Source of the DNA: a bacterium
GTDB taxonomy: Archaea > Thermoplasmatota > Thermoplasmata > Lutacidiplasmatales > UBA184
DNA length: 21,699 nucleotides
Direction: 5' to 3'
Assembly (NCBI GenBank): GCA_021832495.1
Contig: JAKBKR010000005.1
Location: 1-21,699, forward strand
Shown here: positions 16,001 to 21,699 of the stretch, one piece after another
How the letters are laid out: every line of letters begins with the position of its first letter
Position numbering within the stretch: position 1 is the first letter of the stretch
Program-made: the position numbers and the translations under genes
Notes under the pieces: model-generated
What the model saw: the letters and a program-made list of their open reading frames with translations, nothing else
What the model was told of the DNA's origin: nothing
Database searches by the model: none

Positions 16001-19000
16001 TAAGGGACTCGTTGGCGTAGGCGATTTGCCCACCGACCGGAAACCAGTACGAGGTAATCATCGGGTCTGGATACACATAGAAGGCTGCAGAACTGTTGGC
16101 ACTTCCTCCGCCAGTGTCGTTCGCGAACACCGTCACGGAAAAGGGCATCCCGGTGGATGCGGGAGTGCAAGTGAGCCTGTTCGTGCTAGTTGATGAACAC
16201 CCTGCCGGGAGCCCAATGTAGGTGTAAGTGTAGACACCGGTCCCTCCAGTGGCGTTGGCATAGAAGAGTAGCGATTCGTGGACGTCGAGCTTCGACCTGT
16301 TGACCTGCAACGATACGATGGGTGCGGAGTTAACTACGAACCGGCTGGGCGCAGAGGTCGCCGCATACCCATTGGTGTCCTTCACCGTTACCGCAACATA
16401 ACTCACAGATTGCTGGGTCGGGGTGCAGGAGAGAGTGCTCGAATTGGCCGAAGAACATCCAGTACCAGTCGGAAGACCAGCCCAAGAGTAGTAGTAGCTC
16501 CCTGTGCCCCCGGAAGCATTGGCCTCAAACGTGACCAGGGTCCCGATGTCTGCGGTGGGGATGTTACTGGACGGCAAAGGCACCTGTGGATCCGACAGCA
16601 CGTTAACAAGAGGTGCGGTGGTTGTCGGGGAACCGTAGTTGTCCCAGTCGACTACCGACAGGGTTGGGGAGATGGACGTGGCCACAGAGAGGGCACACCG
16701 CTCGTAGTAGTTATTCCCAGAGGTCAAGTTCTTGGTTCCCTGGCAGCCCGTTGCGGGGAGGCCACCCCAGGTGTAGTTGAAACCGCTCCAATTCGTGAGC
16801 GGGCCGCCATAGCCGCCGTTCACCGTCGCATTGAGCCAGAAGACCTGTCCCTCGTCTACAGACGATCGCGAGGCCGTAATCGACACAGTGGGGTCACTCC
16901 AAACATTGACTTGAGCATAGGCGAACTCAGTGGAGTACGCCCATTGAGAAGTGTAACCGTTCGAGTCGGTGACCGATACTTCCGGGACTTCACCACCGAG
17001 AATCGTCTGAGTGCACTTGACCGAGGATGTTGTGAGCCCAGTGCAGTACCCCGAAGGTGGCGGTTGGTCGTTGTAGGTGTACCTCCAAGAGTAAGTGAAG
17101 CCCCCGCTGCCTCCGCTCTCAGTAGCATTATACCACGCCACCTGGCCGATGTCATAGTCCTCCCTCGGACCAATCGTGATGTCAGTGATTGTAGGGTCCG
17201 TCGAGAGGGTGATAGGGTTCGTCCCAGTTGCAGTGACGACATAGTTGTTCCCGTCCCGCATCCAGACCGACGGTGTAAACGTCCCTGAGACCGTAGGTGT
17301 GCACTTCACCGAGGACACCGACTGAAGGTACACGGTCGGGCACCCGGCCGGCAAGTTGCTCCACGTGAAGACGTATCCCTCGCCTCCCGAGTAACCGCCG
17401 GTGACAGTGGCATTGAACCAGACGACCTGGTTCTCGTCGGCAGTCGTGCGGGAAGGGGTGATTGACGTAATGACAGGATCGGAGTAAACGTTCACCTTCG
17501 TTGAGGCGACGGGCGAGCTCATGACGCCATTCGAATCGGTCACGGTCACCGAGGGATCGATGGACCCGGGCGTCTCGAGAGTGCACTTCAGTGAGGCTGT
17601 CGATCCACCCGTGCAGCCAGAACTCGGTAGGTTGGTCCACAAGAAGCTATCACCGCCAGAACCACCGCTCGCCGTCGCATTGAACCACACGACCTGATTC
17701 ACATCACCGGCCCACCTTGAGTTGGTAACCTGCGTGATGGCGGGGTCCGAGTAAACGGTGACAGATTCATGCGCCGAAGACTCCTGCCCAGCGGCGTCCA
17801 GCACGTAGACGTAGATCGTGTAGGTCCCAGAGGTTCCGGCGGTGCAAGTGACCGTCCCATAAGAACTCCATGGGGGAGTCCCCCCACTCGGCCATCCTGA
17901 GACCGCAGCGGGGCAGGAATCCCCGAAGTAGGTGTCGAGCGAGTCTCCTGAAGGGTTCGCCCACTGGTATTGGAAGGGGGTCGACCCTCCGCTCACCGAT
18001 GAGGAGAAAGTGAGAGCCTGGCCGTTGTCCCTTGAGTTGGGGATGACGAGGGATACGGTTGGGGTTGCGGACACCGTGAAGGTGAAGGAACTGCTCACCT
18101 GCTCTCCGTTCGAGTAGACCACCGTCAGGGACGGCGTGTACTTGCCTGCTGTGCCTGTATTGCAATCCGTCCAGGGATGGCCGGTGCCGGCGCCGTTGTC
18201 GACCCCAGAATTGTCTGGGCATCCTGGGGGCAGATTCGACCAGAGGTAGTAGTAGAAGATTCCCCCGTTCGTGTAGCTCTCTATGGAATCGCTTGTAGGC
18301 GAAACTGAGAGGTTGTAAGCAATGCCCGTGTCCAACGGGGTGGAGGGATTCGTCACAGACAGGTCACTGTAGACCGTGATCTCGGTGTGCGCATTGGCGT
18401 TTTCAGAGCCGCCGGAATCGATGATCGAGGCGAATGCTTCGAACTGGCCGTTCCCTGTAGGGGTACACGACAGCGACGCTGAGTTCTGCGTAATGCACCC
18501 GGGGGGGAGGTTTCCCCAAACCCAGTAATAGCCGGATGGCGGAGTGCAACCGCTGGCGGAGAAAGTCACCTGCTGCCCTACGAAGTCTCCCAACGGGGAG
18601 GCAGACACGGTCATCGAACAAACGAGTGGCGTCATCGTATGACTCCGGAGTGAGGGCCCGGAAGGGGTCGACGCGTTGGTCAGGTTCGTCAGGGTGGGGC
18701 CTGTGGTCAGGGTCGGTGCGCTGGCCGGAGACGTCTCGTTTCCAACTTGGAGATGAGCGGTTCCATTCACCCCTGAACGCACCAACGATATGGATGTTTG
18801 GGTAGCGGAAGGGTTGGGGTGGAGTCCATTCTGAACCGAACTCTCAATCGGTTGCCCCGATGGTGAAGCCGATGGCTCCACATGGGGGGCGTGCGCTTGG
18901 GCTGATCTCTGGGTGGCTTCAGCGACGGATGAAGTAACTTGGTGCGGGCCGCTCGCGGTCACAATCGAGGGCGTGGTGGGGGACGTAGTCGGATACGAGT

Positions 19001-19091
19001 GGGCGGGGACATAAAACCCGCTGAACAATAGCAGGATGACGGCCATCGGAACAAGGCTTTTCACCAAAGGCCCGTGCGGGAGAGTCTTCAT
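13047..19091 (-). CDS. Giant secreted Ig/PKD-like repeat protein with cytoplasmic winged-helix-like tail
   Basis: The 2014-residue product has an N-terminal signal peptide (KSLVPMAVILLLFSGFYVPA) and a Ser/Thr/Pro-rich stalk to about residue 155. About 17 beta-sandwich repeats of 85-100 residues follow, to about 1780, then one membrane helix (about 1786-1809, WGFTFMLIVVAVVVALVAIL) and a 205-residue tail that follows a KKRR stop-transfer. The repeats share GGxGxYxYxWxNLPxGC...CTPT, xVTVxDSNG and xVNVYSDP. Several have a Cys pair that could form one disulfide per domain, and NxS/T sequons are very frequent. The tail has two helical blocks (EEVALVYQVASKTGASSDTV and MITDTLLSTIRSETPVTG) with wing-like ends, resembling archaeal winged-helix domains. 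GGAGGT eight bases before the ATG supports the start; it overlaps the stop of the upstream gene. Adhesion or mating-contact roles are likely; signalling through the tail is inferred. Confidence 0.88.
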   Translation of the reverse strand: MKTLPHGPLVKSLVPMAVILLLFSGFYVPAHSYPTTSPTTPSIVTASGPHQVTSSVAEATQRSAQAHAPHVEPSASPSGQPIESSVQNGLHPNPSATQTSISLVRSGVNGTAHLQVGNETSPASAPTLTTGPTLTNLTNASTPSGPSLRSHTMTPLVCSMTVSASPLGDFVGQQVTFSASGCTPPSGYYWVWGNLPPGCITQNSASLSCTPTGNGQFEAFASIIDSGGSENANAHTEITVYSDLSVTNPSTPLDTGIAYNLSVSPTSDSIESYTNGGIFYYYLWSNLPPGCPDNSGVDNGAGTGHPWTDCNTGTAGKYTPSLTVVYSNGEQVSSSFTFTVSATPTVSLVIPNSRDNGQALTFSSSVSGGSTPFQYQWANPSGDSLDTYFGDSCPAAVSGWPSGGTPPWSSYGTVTCTAGTSGTYTIYVYVLDAAGQESSAHESVTVYSDPAITQVTNSRWAGDVNQVVWFNATASGGSGGDSFLWTNLPSSGCTGGSTASLKCTLETPGSIDPSVTVTDSNGVMSSPVASTKVNVYSDPVITSITPSRTTADENQVVWFNATVTGGYSGGEGYVFTWSNLPAGCPTVYLQSVSSVKCTPTVSGTFTPSVWMRDGNNYVVTATGTNPITLSTDPTITDITIGPREDYDIGQVAWYNATESGGSGGFTYSWRYTYNDQPPPSGYCTGLTTSSVKCTQTILGGEVPEVSVTDSNGYTSQWAYSTEFAYAQVNVWSDPTVSITASRSSVDEGQVFWLNATVNGGYGGPLTNWSGFNYTWGGLPATGCQGTKNLTSGNNYYERCALSVATSISPTLSVVDWDNYGSPTTTAPLVNVLSDPQVPLPSSNIPTADIGTLVTFEANASGGTGSYYYSWAGLPTGTGCSSANSSTLSCTPTQQSVSYVAVTVKDTNGYAATSAPSRFVVNSAPIVSLQVNRSKLDVHESLLFYANATGGTGVYTYTYIGLPAGCSSTSTNRLTCTPASTGMPFSVTVFANDTGGGSANSSAAFYVYPDPMITSYWFPVGGQIAYANESLTLEINFTGGIAPYSNCIDAPPAWPAGCVGGLGGSSLLLPDYQPYGAAGTYVVATNISDFTGWVSTLRFNESVYWPINVSIPSIPAVHQGTQANVTFTLYQGHGAPPVQWWLNDSTKGITLCGPVTVVSYGTESCSFIPDWNGTDTLNLTVKDGLHSRLFVTFSYQVISDVGPLTLSAQAGSFSAVQGGTLQNEVGAATTIQGSYSGGLSPYTCTLTENGSGTIALWSSSTTSCSTTYTWAHVGTYTLNFTVRDSMGGSGGSVREWFIVDVTAPVVVTSVTPAQAALDAQVTDNISAKLTGGLTTYSFVWDFGNGVTKTANQPWVTYAWPSLGSFTVKVTVTDGTGASSTLSTSVQVIADPAVKVMSVVDGPISISGITSSGSTTLPSGTTASFNLTFAGGMGPYLVVWKLNGTTVNSTTVFGLWTNLSLSWPSIGNHSLTVTINDSEGQFSTFALSVKVIVDMVGPVTLTITRSVVDSGMWANATASATGGWAPFTYDWLIATASGNRWVNGSVNALDATWTMSGSYSITAAVVDAFGHTASETTRLTVNAVPMASCAPQLVSGIPVAGDALTFSLSCASGGTGPLSYSWNLGGNHQVTTVPQVTVTFHQAASYEISVNVTDALGETAVSKVLTLGTLPPSIDNATYGQLALSHNTTANGTVWHFELEFALQTSDTDGTVTGYRYSTNASNLSSLPWISMSEKVANLTLTGPAIQTLYIQVIDNYNRTSSPYTLALNFSRPPSGKGPTGPSGQGTDWGFTFMLIVVAVVVALVAILAFVELQKKRRSGGQQATVTEGSSESSVAKAITDHLKENPNEEEVALVYQVASKTGASSDTVLTQLSILSTSHAIEKTEGGGTTRYTVAGGEVPREELTRMGMITDTLLSTIRSETPVTGRRLREVLKPYNLSEGEIRNYLLDLRGEIAWDPGADFGDFGNVVFRAMPSIPAASSVGIVVDESVLPRFLDDNAPPSLGSKKRGKRSPTT
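13760..18625 (-). repeat. Array of about 17 Ig/PKD-like domain repeats
   Basis: The repeats are diverged at DNA level and recognisable mainly in translation. The N-terminal nine or so form one subtype carrying the NLPxGC and CTPT cysteines and ending in YSDP-like linkers. The later ones lose the cysteines and look closer to classic PKD domains (for example FVWDFGNGVTKTANQ and SYSWNLGGNHQ). This suggests two rounds of internal duplication. Confidence 0.75.
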
Positions 19092-19097
19092 CCACCA

Positions 19098-19652
19098 TTA
19101 CCTCCCTTGCCGGATAGAAGGTGCCTGAGCCGCCGTCTTGGTCCGAACGGTGTTTTCGAGATCATCCAGGGTAGGCCACACCCACTTGCCCTTGATGACT
19201 GGCTTTGCTAGGTAAACATGTCCGACCTGCTTTGACTCGTAGGCCGTTCCACTGGCCACTGCCTCGACGTAGCTCCGGTATTCCAACTGCGGGGCCACGA
19301 AGGCAATCGGATCGAAACTCTCGAATCCTTTCACTCCCTTTTTGCGCACATCAAGCTCGAGGTGGCTCGCGACCTTCTCGTTGATGCGGATCGCGTTGTG
19401 CGGATTGATCTGGCAAATCGAGACCACATCGTACATCTCCCTCTGGAGGATCTCCTGGGAGTTGTGCGATGGAACTATCCTCAAGCGCCCTGGTCCCCGA
19501 TTCAGGAAGGCCAGGGTGCGGAGGTGGTGGGGCAGCTTTTCAATCACGTCTTCTCGGCACCCGATAAGTTGGGCCACCTCGTAGGGGATTGAAGTATACA
19601 TCCAGCTGGTCGTCGTGGCCTTAAGCACCGTCCACTCGTCTTGTCGGGGCAT
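19098..19652 (-). CDS. Small AbrB-like (tentative) regulator upstream of the giant surface gene
   Basis: The 184-residue soluble product is of a family I do not recognise. Two segments, WTVLKATTTSWMYTSIPYEV and INPHNAIRINEKVASHLELD, each look like a strand followed by (I/R)IP/NEKVA-helix text, as in swapped-hairpin AbrB-type DNA-binding domains. That is a tentative reading. It ends with a charged, flexible tail. The gene is first in a two-gene operon: its TAA stop overlaps the ribosome site of the giant protein gene six bases on. An inverted repeat brackets its TATA box, so it may regulate itself and the surface protein. Alternatively it is a cytoplasmic partner of the surface protein's tail. 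Confidence 0.75.
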   Translation of the reverse strand: MPRQDEWTVLKATTTSWMYTSIPYEVAQLIGCREDVIEKLPHHLRTLAFLNRGPGRLRIVPSHNSQEILQREMYDVVSICQINPHNAIRINEKVASHLELDVRKKGVKGFESFDPIAFVAPQLEYRSYVEAVASGTAYESKQVGHVYLAKPVIKGKWVWPTLDDLENTVRTKTAAQAPSIRQGR

Positions 19653-19667
19653 AGTAATCGAGAGCCC

Positions 19668-19696
19668 AGTAAACTCTATCCTATTTGTAGTTTACT
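19668..19696 (-). promoter_or_regulatory. Promoter with inverted-repeat operator of the surface-protein operon
   Basis: AGTAAACT (19668-19675) and AGTTTACT (19689-19696) form a perfect 8-bp inverted repeat with 13 bases between. The interval holds a TATA-like element (CTACAAATAGG on the minus strand, centred near 19685), about 33 bases before the ATG at 19652. A dimer bound across the arms would cover the TATA box, the pattern of a repressor site. A second TATA-like string (ATTATATAG) lies at about 19702-19710. Confidence 0.65.
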
Positions 19697-19752
19697 GAGC
19701 CTATATAATTCTATCTCTGGTCTCGTCTCTTCGTAACAGGGAGACGCACGAC

Positions 19753-20025
19753 CTATCCCTGGACTGACTTCACCTCGACTTGGAACAGCGTTCCATCCTT
19801 GTCTCGGAATTGGATCAAGGGCTCGGGAGAACCCTTGGGGATCCCCATCACGCTCCGCGTCATCTCAATGGCTCGGGCAAGCTTCTCTTGTCCTGCCTTC
19901 GTGAGTTGGCCACTGCCACACGGGGCACAGTAGGCCGATCCAATCCGTTGGATCCACACTTTGTGGAAGATTCGAACTTCGGCGGGCAGCGGCATCATCG
20001 CCTTGCCGCACTTGGGGCACTTCAT
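19753..20025 (-). CDS. Small zinc-ribbon protein
   Basis: The 90-residue product carries two CxxC pairs, Cys3/Cys6 (MKCPKCGKAM) and Cys33/Cys36 (AYCAPCGSG), spaced as in a zinc ribbon. The rest is a helical linker (GQEKLARAIEMTRSVMG) and a C-terminal strand pair (LIQFRDKDGTLFQVEVKS). Such proteins bind nucleic acid or protein partners. A weak TATA-like GCTTATCGA about 33 bases before the ATG is the only promoter sign on this strand. The gene is divergent from the conjugation-like operon, with the palindrome promoter between them, so it could be that operon's regulator; this is speculation. Confidence 0.75.
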   Translation of the reverse strand: MKCPKCGKAMMPLPAEVRIFHKVWIQRIGSAYCAPCGSGQLTKAGQEKLARAIEMTRSVMGIPKGSPEPLIQFRDKDGTLFQVEVKSVQG

Positions 20026-20099
20026 GGTCGACCCGTTGTCAAGCGTGCGCTTTCGATAAGCCTTCCCGCCAGTGAGAACCCCCTATGCCTCTATTGGAC

Positions 20100-20127
20100 A
20101 TAGATATCTATCACGCTTAAATATCTC
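20100..20127 (+). promoter_or_regulatory. Palindrome plus TATA promoter, copy B
   Basis: ATAGATATCTAT (20100-20111), spacer CACG, then CTTAAATATCTC (20116-20127). The TATA box is centred about 28 bases before the ATG at 20148. The palindrome and TATA region are identical to those at 5166-5193 on the minus strand, and partial similarity (TG.CTTC) continues downstream of the TATA box. Confidence 0.85.
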
Positions 20128-20147
20128 AGTGCCTTCCGCACGTGCCG

Positions 20148-20582
20148 ATGACGACAATCAACATCGGCCAAGAGGAAAAGCGAAAGGATGAACGAATGGC
20201 TCTGAGAGTGCTGAGGAGCGTGACGATACCGCTGGCGGCGGTTCTGCTCCTGGGACTGGCATTCCCAGGCGGGGCAATGGCAGCCTCGCCGCATGGGACA
20301 ACGGTCTCGGCAGCGACGAACTGCAACGGAAACTCGACGTGCGACCTGGATTCGACCCTGAATAACATCCAGTACTTCCTCATCGGGGTCGGGGTACTCA
20401 TCGGTGGTATCATGTTCGCTCTCTTCGGTATCCAGCATATGGCCGGAGCCGTGGAGGAGATGCCGCCCGAGAAGCGGCTCCAGCGACGTCACCAGTTCAT
20501 GACCTTGATTGTTGGGCTAGTGATAGTATCCACGAGTGTCGTCCTCGTCCACGTGGCCCAGGGGCTGATCGTCACCTCGTAG
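20148..20582 (+). CDS. VirB2/TrbC-like two-helix membrane protein (putative pilin)
   Basis: The 144-residue product has a basic start, a signal peptide (residues 17-46, ending GGAMA before ASPHG) and a mature part of about 98 residues with two membrane helices: YFLIGVGVLIGGIMFALFGI and FMTLIVGLVIVSTSVVLVHV. A charged loop (EEMPPEKRLQRRHQ) lies between them. This layout matches the VirB2/TrbC pilin subunit of type IV secretion systems. Cys pair NCNGNSTC lies just after the cleavage site and includes one N-glycosylation sequon. ATG at 20148 fits a leaderless mRNA; ATG at 20196 would give a shorter, more standard signal peptide. It is first in an operon of secreted and membrane proteins, which supports a secretion or conjugation role. 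Confidence 0.72.
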   Translation: MTTINIGQEEKRKDERMALRVLRSVTIPLAAVLLLGLAFPGGAMAASPHGTTVSAATNCNGNSTCDLDSTLNNIQYFLIGVGVLIGGIMFALFGIQHMAGAVEEMPPEKRLQRRHQFMTLIVGLVIVSTSVVLVHVAQGLIVTS

Positions 20583-20619
20583 GGTTCCCGACGGATTCGG
20601 AACATCCCAAGGGGGTTGC

Positions 20620-21216
20620 ATGCGAGCCACCATCTGTGCCTTGTCCTCAGCACTGATCCTGATCGCCGGGGCAACCCCCGCCCCAGCGTCGGCCGCCATT
20701 CCCAGTGGAAGCGGGAGCTTCACCTTCTCTGTCGGAACCCTGTCCTGTGCGAACGCCTCCGCCCGGGTCAATCTCTCCAGCGTTAGTGTCTCAGTCCTCT
20801 ACCTGAACACCTCCAACTCCTTTCTCAACAGTACCAACGATTCTGAGACCGACAGCTACACCTGGGACGCAGGGACGAACTACACGGTGGACACCGGGCT
20901 ATCCGGTGCGGTCTCAATCCTCCTCGACGCAACCCCCCCATCCGAGTGTCCCTGGGCGGGGAATTCCTGGCTGAACTGGACCAACGTGAGCGACGGGAGT
21001 GCTCTCGCGGTGGCCATCACCTTCGCCCCCGGAAACGGTGGCATGGGCAACGGGAGTTGGACCCCTGGTAACTCCACGGTGACCGTCTCGCCTCCAGCTC
21101 CATCCTTCCCCTACTTCCTCGAGGTGGCCGGCTTGGGTATCTTCTGCGTCTTCCTCTACTGGTCCCTCAAGGGTTGGCAGAGAATAGCCTCGCTCGTCAC
21201 CGGTGATGCGTCATGA
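20620..21216 (+). CDS. Secreted, membrane-anchored glycoprotein
   Basis: The 198-residue product has a signal peptide (ALSSALILIAGATPAPASAA, residues 7-26), an extracellular region with about ten NxS/T sequons and two cysteines (LSCANAS and SECPWAG) that could pair, and a C-terminal membrane helix (YFLEVAGLGIFCVFLYWSL) with a short basic cytoplasmic end. It follows the pilin-like gene by 37 bases, and its stop overlaps the next start. I do not recognise the family; a surface component of the mating or secretion apparatus is the contextual guess. Confidence 0.78.
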   Translation: MRATICALSSALILIAGATPAPASAAIPSGSGSFTFSVGTLSCANASARVNLSSVSVSVLYLNTSNSFLNSTNDSETDSYTWDAGTNYTVDTGLSGAVSILLDATPPSECPWAGNSWLNWTNVSDGSALAVAITFAPGNGGMGNGSWTPGNSTVTVSPPAPSFPYFLEVAGLGIFCVFLYWSLKGWQRIASLVTGDAS

Positions 21217-21392
21217 TGAGCGGCCTGGTCAGTCCCCCTCCCCCTTCCAACGAGGGCATGGACACCTGCGAGGATTGCGGGTTCCTGATCTTCTGGCAGG
21301 ATGAGCAATCTCTCTTCTGTATTGATTGCGGCAAGGGACCTCTCTGCTGGGATTGCTACGAGACCCACGCCCCGGGGGAAAACGACCCGTGA
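21213..21392 (+). CDS. 59-residue zinc-finger protein
   Basis: This short gene has ATG at 21213 overlapping the preceding TGA (ATGA), and its own TGA overlaps the next start. The product carries three CxxC pairs and a histidine: Cys19/22 (CEDCGF), Cys36/39 (CIDCG), Cys45/48 (CWDC) and His52, so it could hold two zinc ions in a B-box or cross-brace arrangement. The N-terminus is Pro-rich (SPPPPS). Overlap at both ends in a membrane-protein operon supports it as real and co-translated. A cytoplasmic adaptor or regulator of the secretion apparatus is possible. Confidence 0.75.
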   Translation: MMSGLVSPPPPSNEGMDTCEDCGFLIFWQDEQSLFCIDCGKGPLCWDCYETHAPGENDP

Positions 21393-21699
21393 GCTTCTGG
21401 GACGACCTGTGGTCCGCGCTGTGGGCCGCCCTCACAGCCCCCCTCGGGGCCGCCGTGCAGACGGAGATGGGCTGGGTGGTCGGCTCCATCGACTACGTGC
21501 CCAGCCTGGACAACTCCGCTGTCAAATCGCTCTTGGAAGTGACCTACTCGGTCTTCCTGGCCTCCCTCGGCATCATCATCGCGGCCATCGGTATCCTGTT
21601 CATCCTTGCACCGGTCGCGGAGAAGAAGTTCCAATACCGCCACCTGCTGACCAAGCTGGTCTTCGCTCTCGTCCTTGGGAGCTCCGTGATGCTCATCGG
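21389..21699 (+). CDS. VirB6/TrbL-like polytopic membrane protein (partial, cut by window end)
   Basis: The GTG at 21389 overlaps the TGA of the zinc-finger gene, and the frame stays open to the window end for 103 codons. The visible part has a tryptophan-rich amphipathic start (SFWDDLWSALWAAL), then a strong membrane helix (VFLASLGIIIAAIGILFIL), a basic loop (EKKFQYRHLLTK) and the beginning of a second helix (LVFALVLGSSVMLI). Several-helix proteins of this kind after a VirB2-like gene match the VirB6/TrbL channel component of type IV secretion systems, but the family signature lies outside the window. Confidence 0.7.
   Translation, partial: MSFWDDLWSALWAALTAPLGAAVQTEMGWVVGSIDYVPSLDNSAVKSLLEVTYSVFLASLGIIIAAIGILFILAPVAEKKFQYRHLLTKLVFALVLGSSVMLI

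Noticed and set aside
16278..17288. 336-residue plus-strand frame inside the giant surface gene
   Set aside because: It is antisense to repeat domains with clear conserved motifs, and its own translation is Arg/Gly/Val-rich without structure.
13760..18625. Repetitive DNA that might be a CRISPR or satellite array
   Set aside because: The repetition is about 260-300 bases long, diverged, and in frame as protein domains; there are no short identical repeats with unique spacers.

Overview
The window looks like the left part of an integrative, probably conjugative, genetic element in an archaeon. The archaeal signs are TATA boxes about 25-35 bases upstream of start codons with almost no leader, an archaeal-type tyrosine integrase next to a tRNA gene, and a giant secreted beta-domain protein rich in N-glycosylation sequons. 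Base composition is moderately high GC. A Thermoplasmatota host is my best guess, but nothing here proves the lineage.

Layout. 1-120: an intact tRNA-Glu(CTC), the probable chromosomal border. 181-1825: the integrase, with a small convergent gene overlapping its 3' end. 2153-4628 (minus): a four-gene sulfide-type operon (ArsR repressor, DsrE-like protein, sulfide:quinone oxidoreductase-like flavoprotein, SHOCT membrane protein). 4775-5140 (minus): a paralogue of the small gene at 1451-1825, so the sulfide operon lies between two related genes of the element. 5329-11011 (plus): a visibly less GC-rich five-gene cassette with the look of a defence island. It encodes an unrecognised protein, a YwgA-like winged-helix protein, a PIN nuclease, a P-loop ATPase fused to deoxyribosyltransferase/TIR-like domains, and an unrecognised partner. 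It ends in a long hairpin. 11074-13017: a complete IS1634-like insertion sequence with a 5-bp target duplication, inserted at the foot of that hairpin.

13047-19652 (minus): a two-gene operon of a small DNA-binding-like protein and a 2014-residue surface protein with about 17 Ig/PKD-like repeats, one membrane anchor and a cytoplasmic winged-helix-like tail. 19753-20025 (minus): a zinc-ribbon protein. 20148-21699 (plus): the start of an operon resembling a type IV secretion/conjugation module: a VirB2-like two-helix protein, a secreted glycoprotein, a 59-residue zinc-finger protein and a VirB6/TrbL-like membrane protein cut by the window end.

The strongest link across the window is a duplicated promoter. 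A perfect 12-bp palindrome followed four bases later by the same 12-base TATA region precedes both the small gene at 5140 (minus) and the conjugation-like operon at 20148 (plus). One regulator of the element probably controls both. The best candidates for undescribed biology are the 5.3-11 kb cassette, the giant surface protein with a DNA-binding-like tail, and the small paralogous gene family tied to the conjugation promoter.
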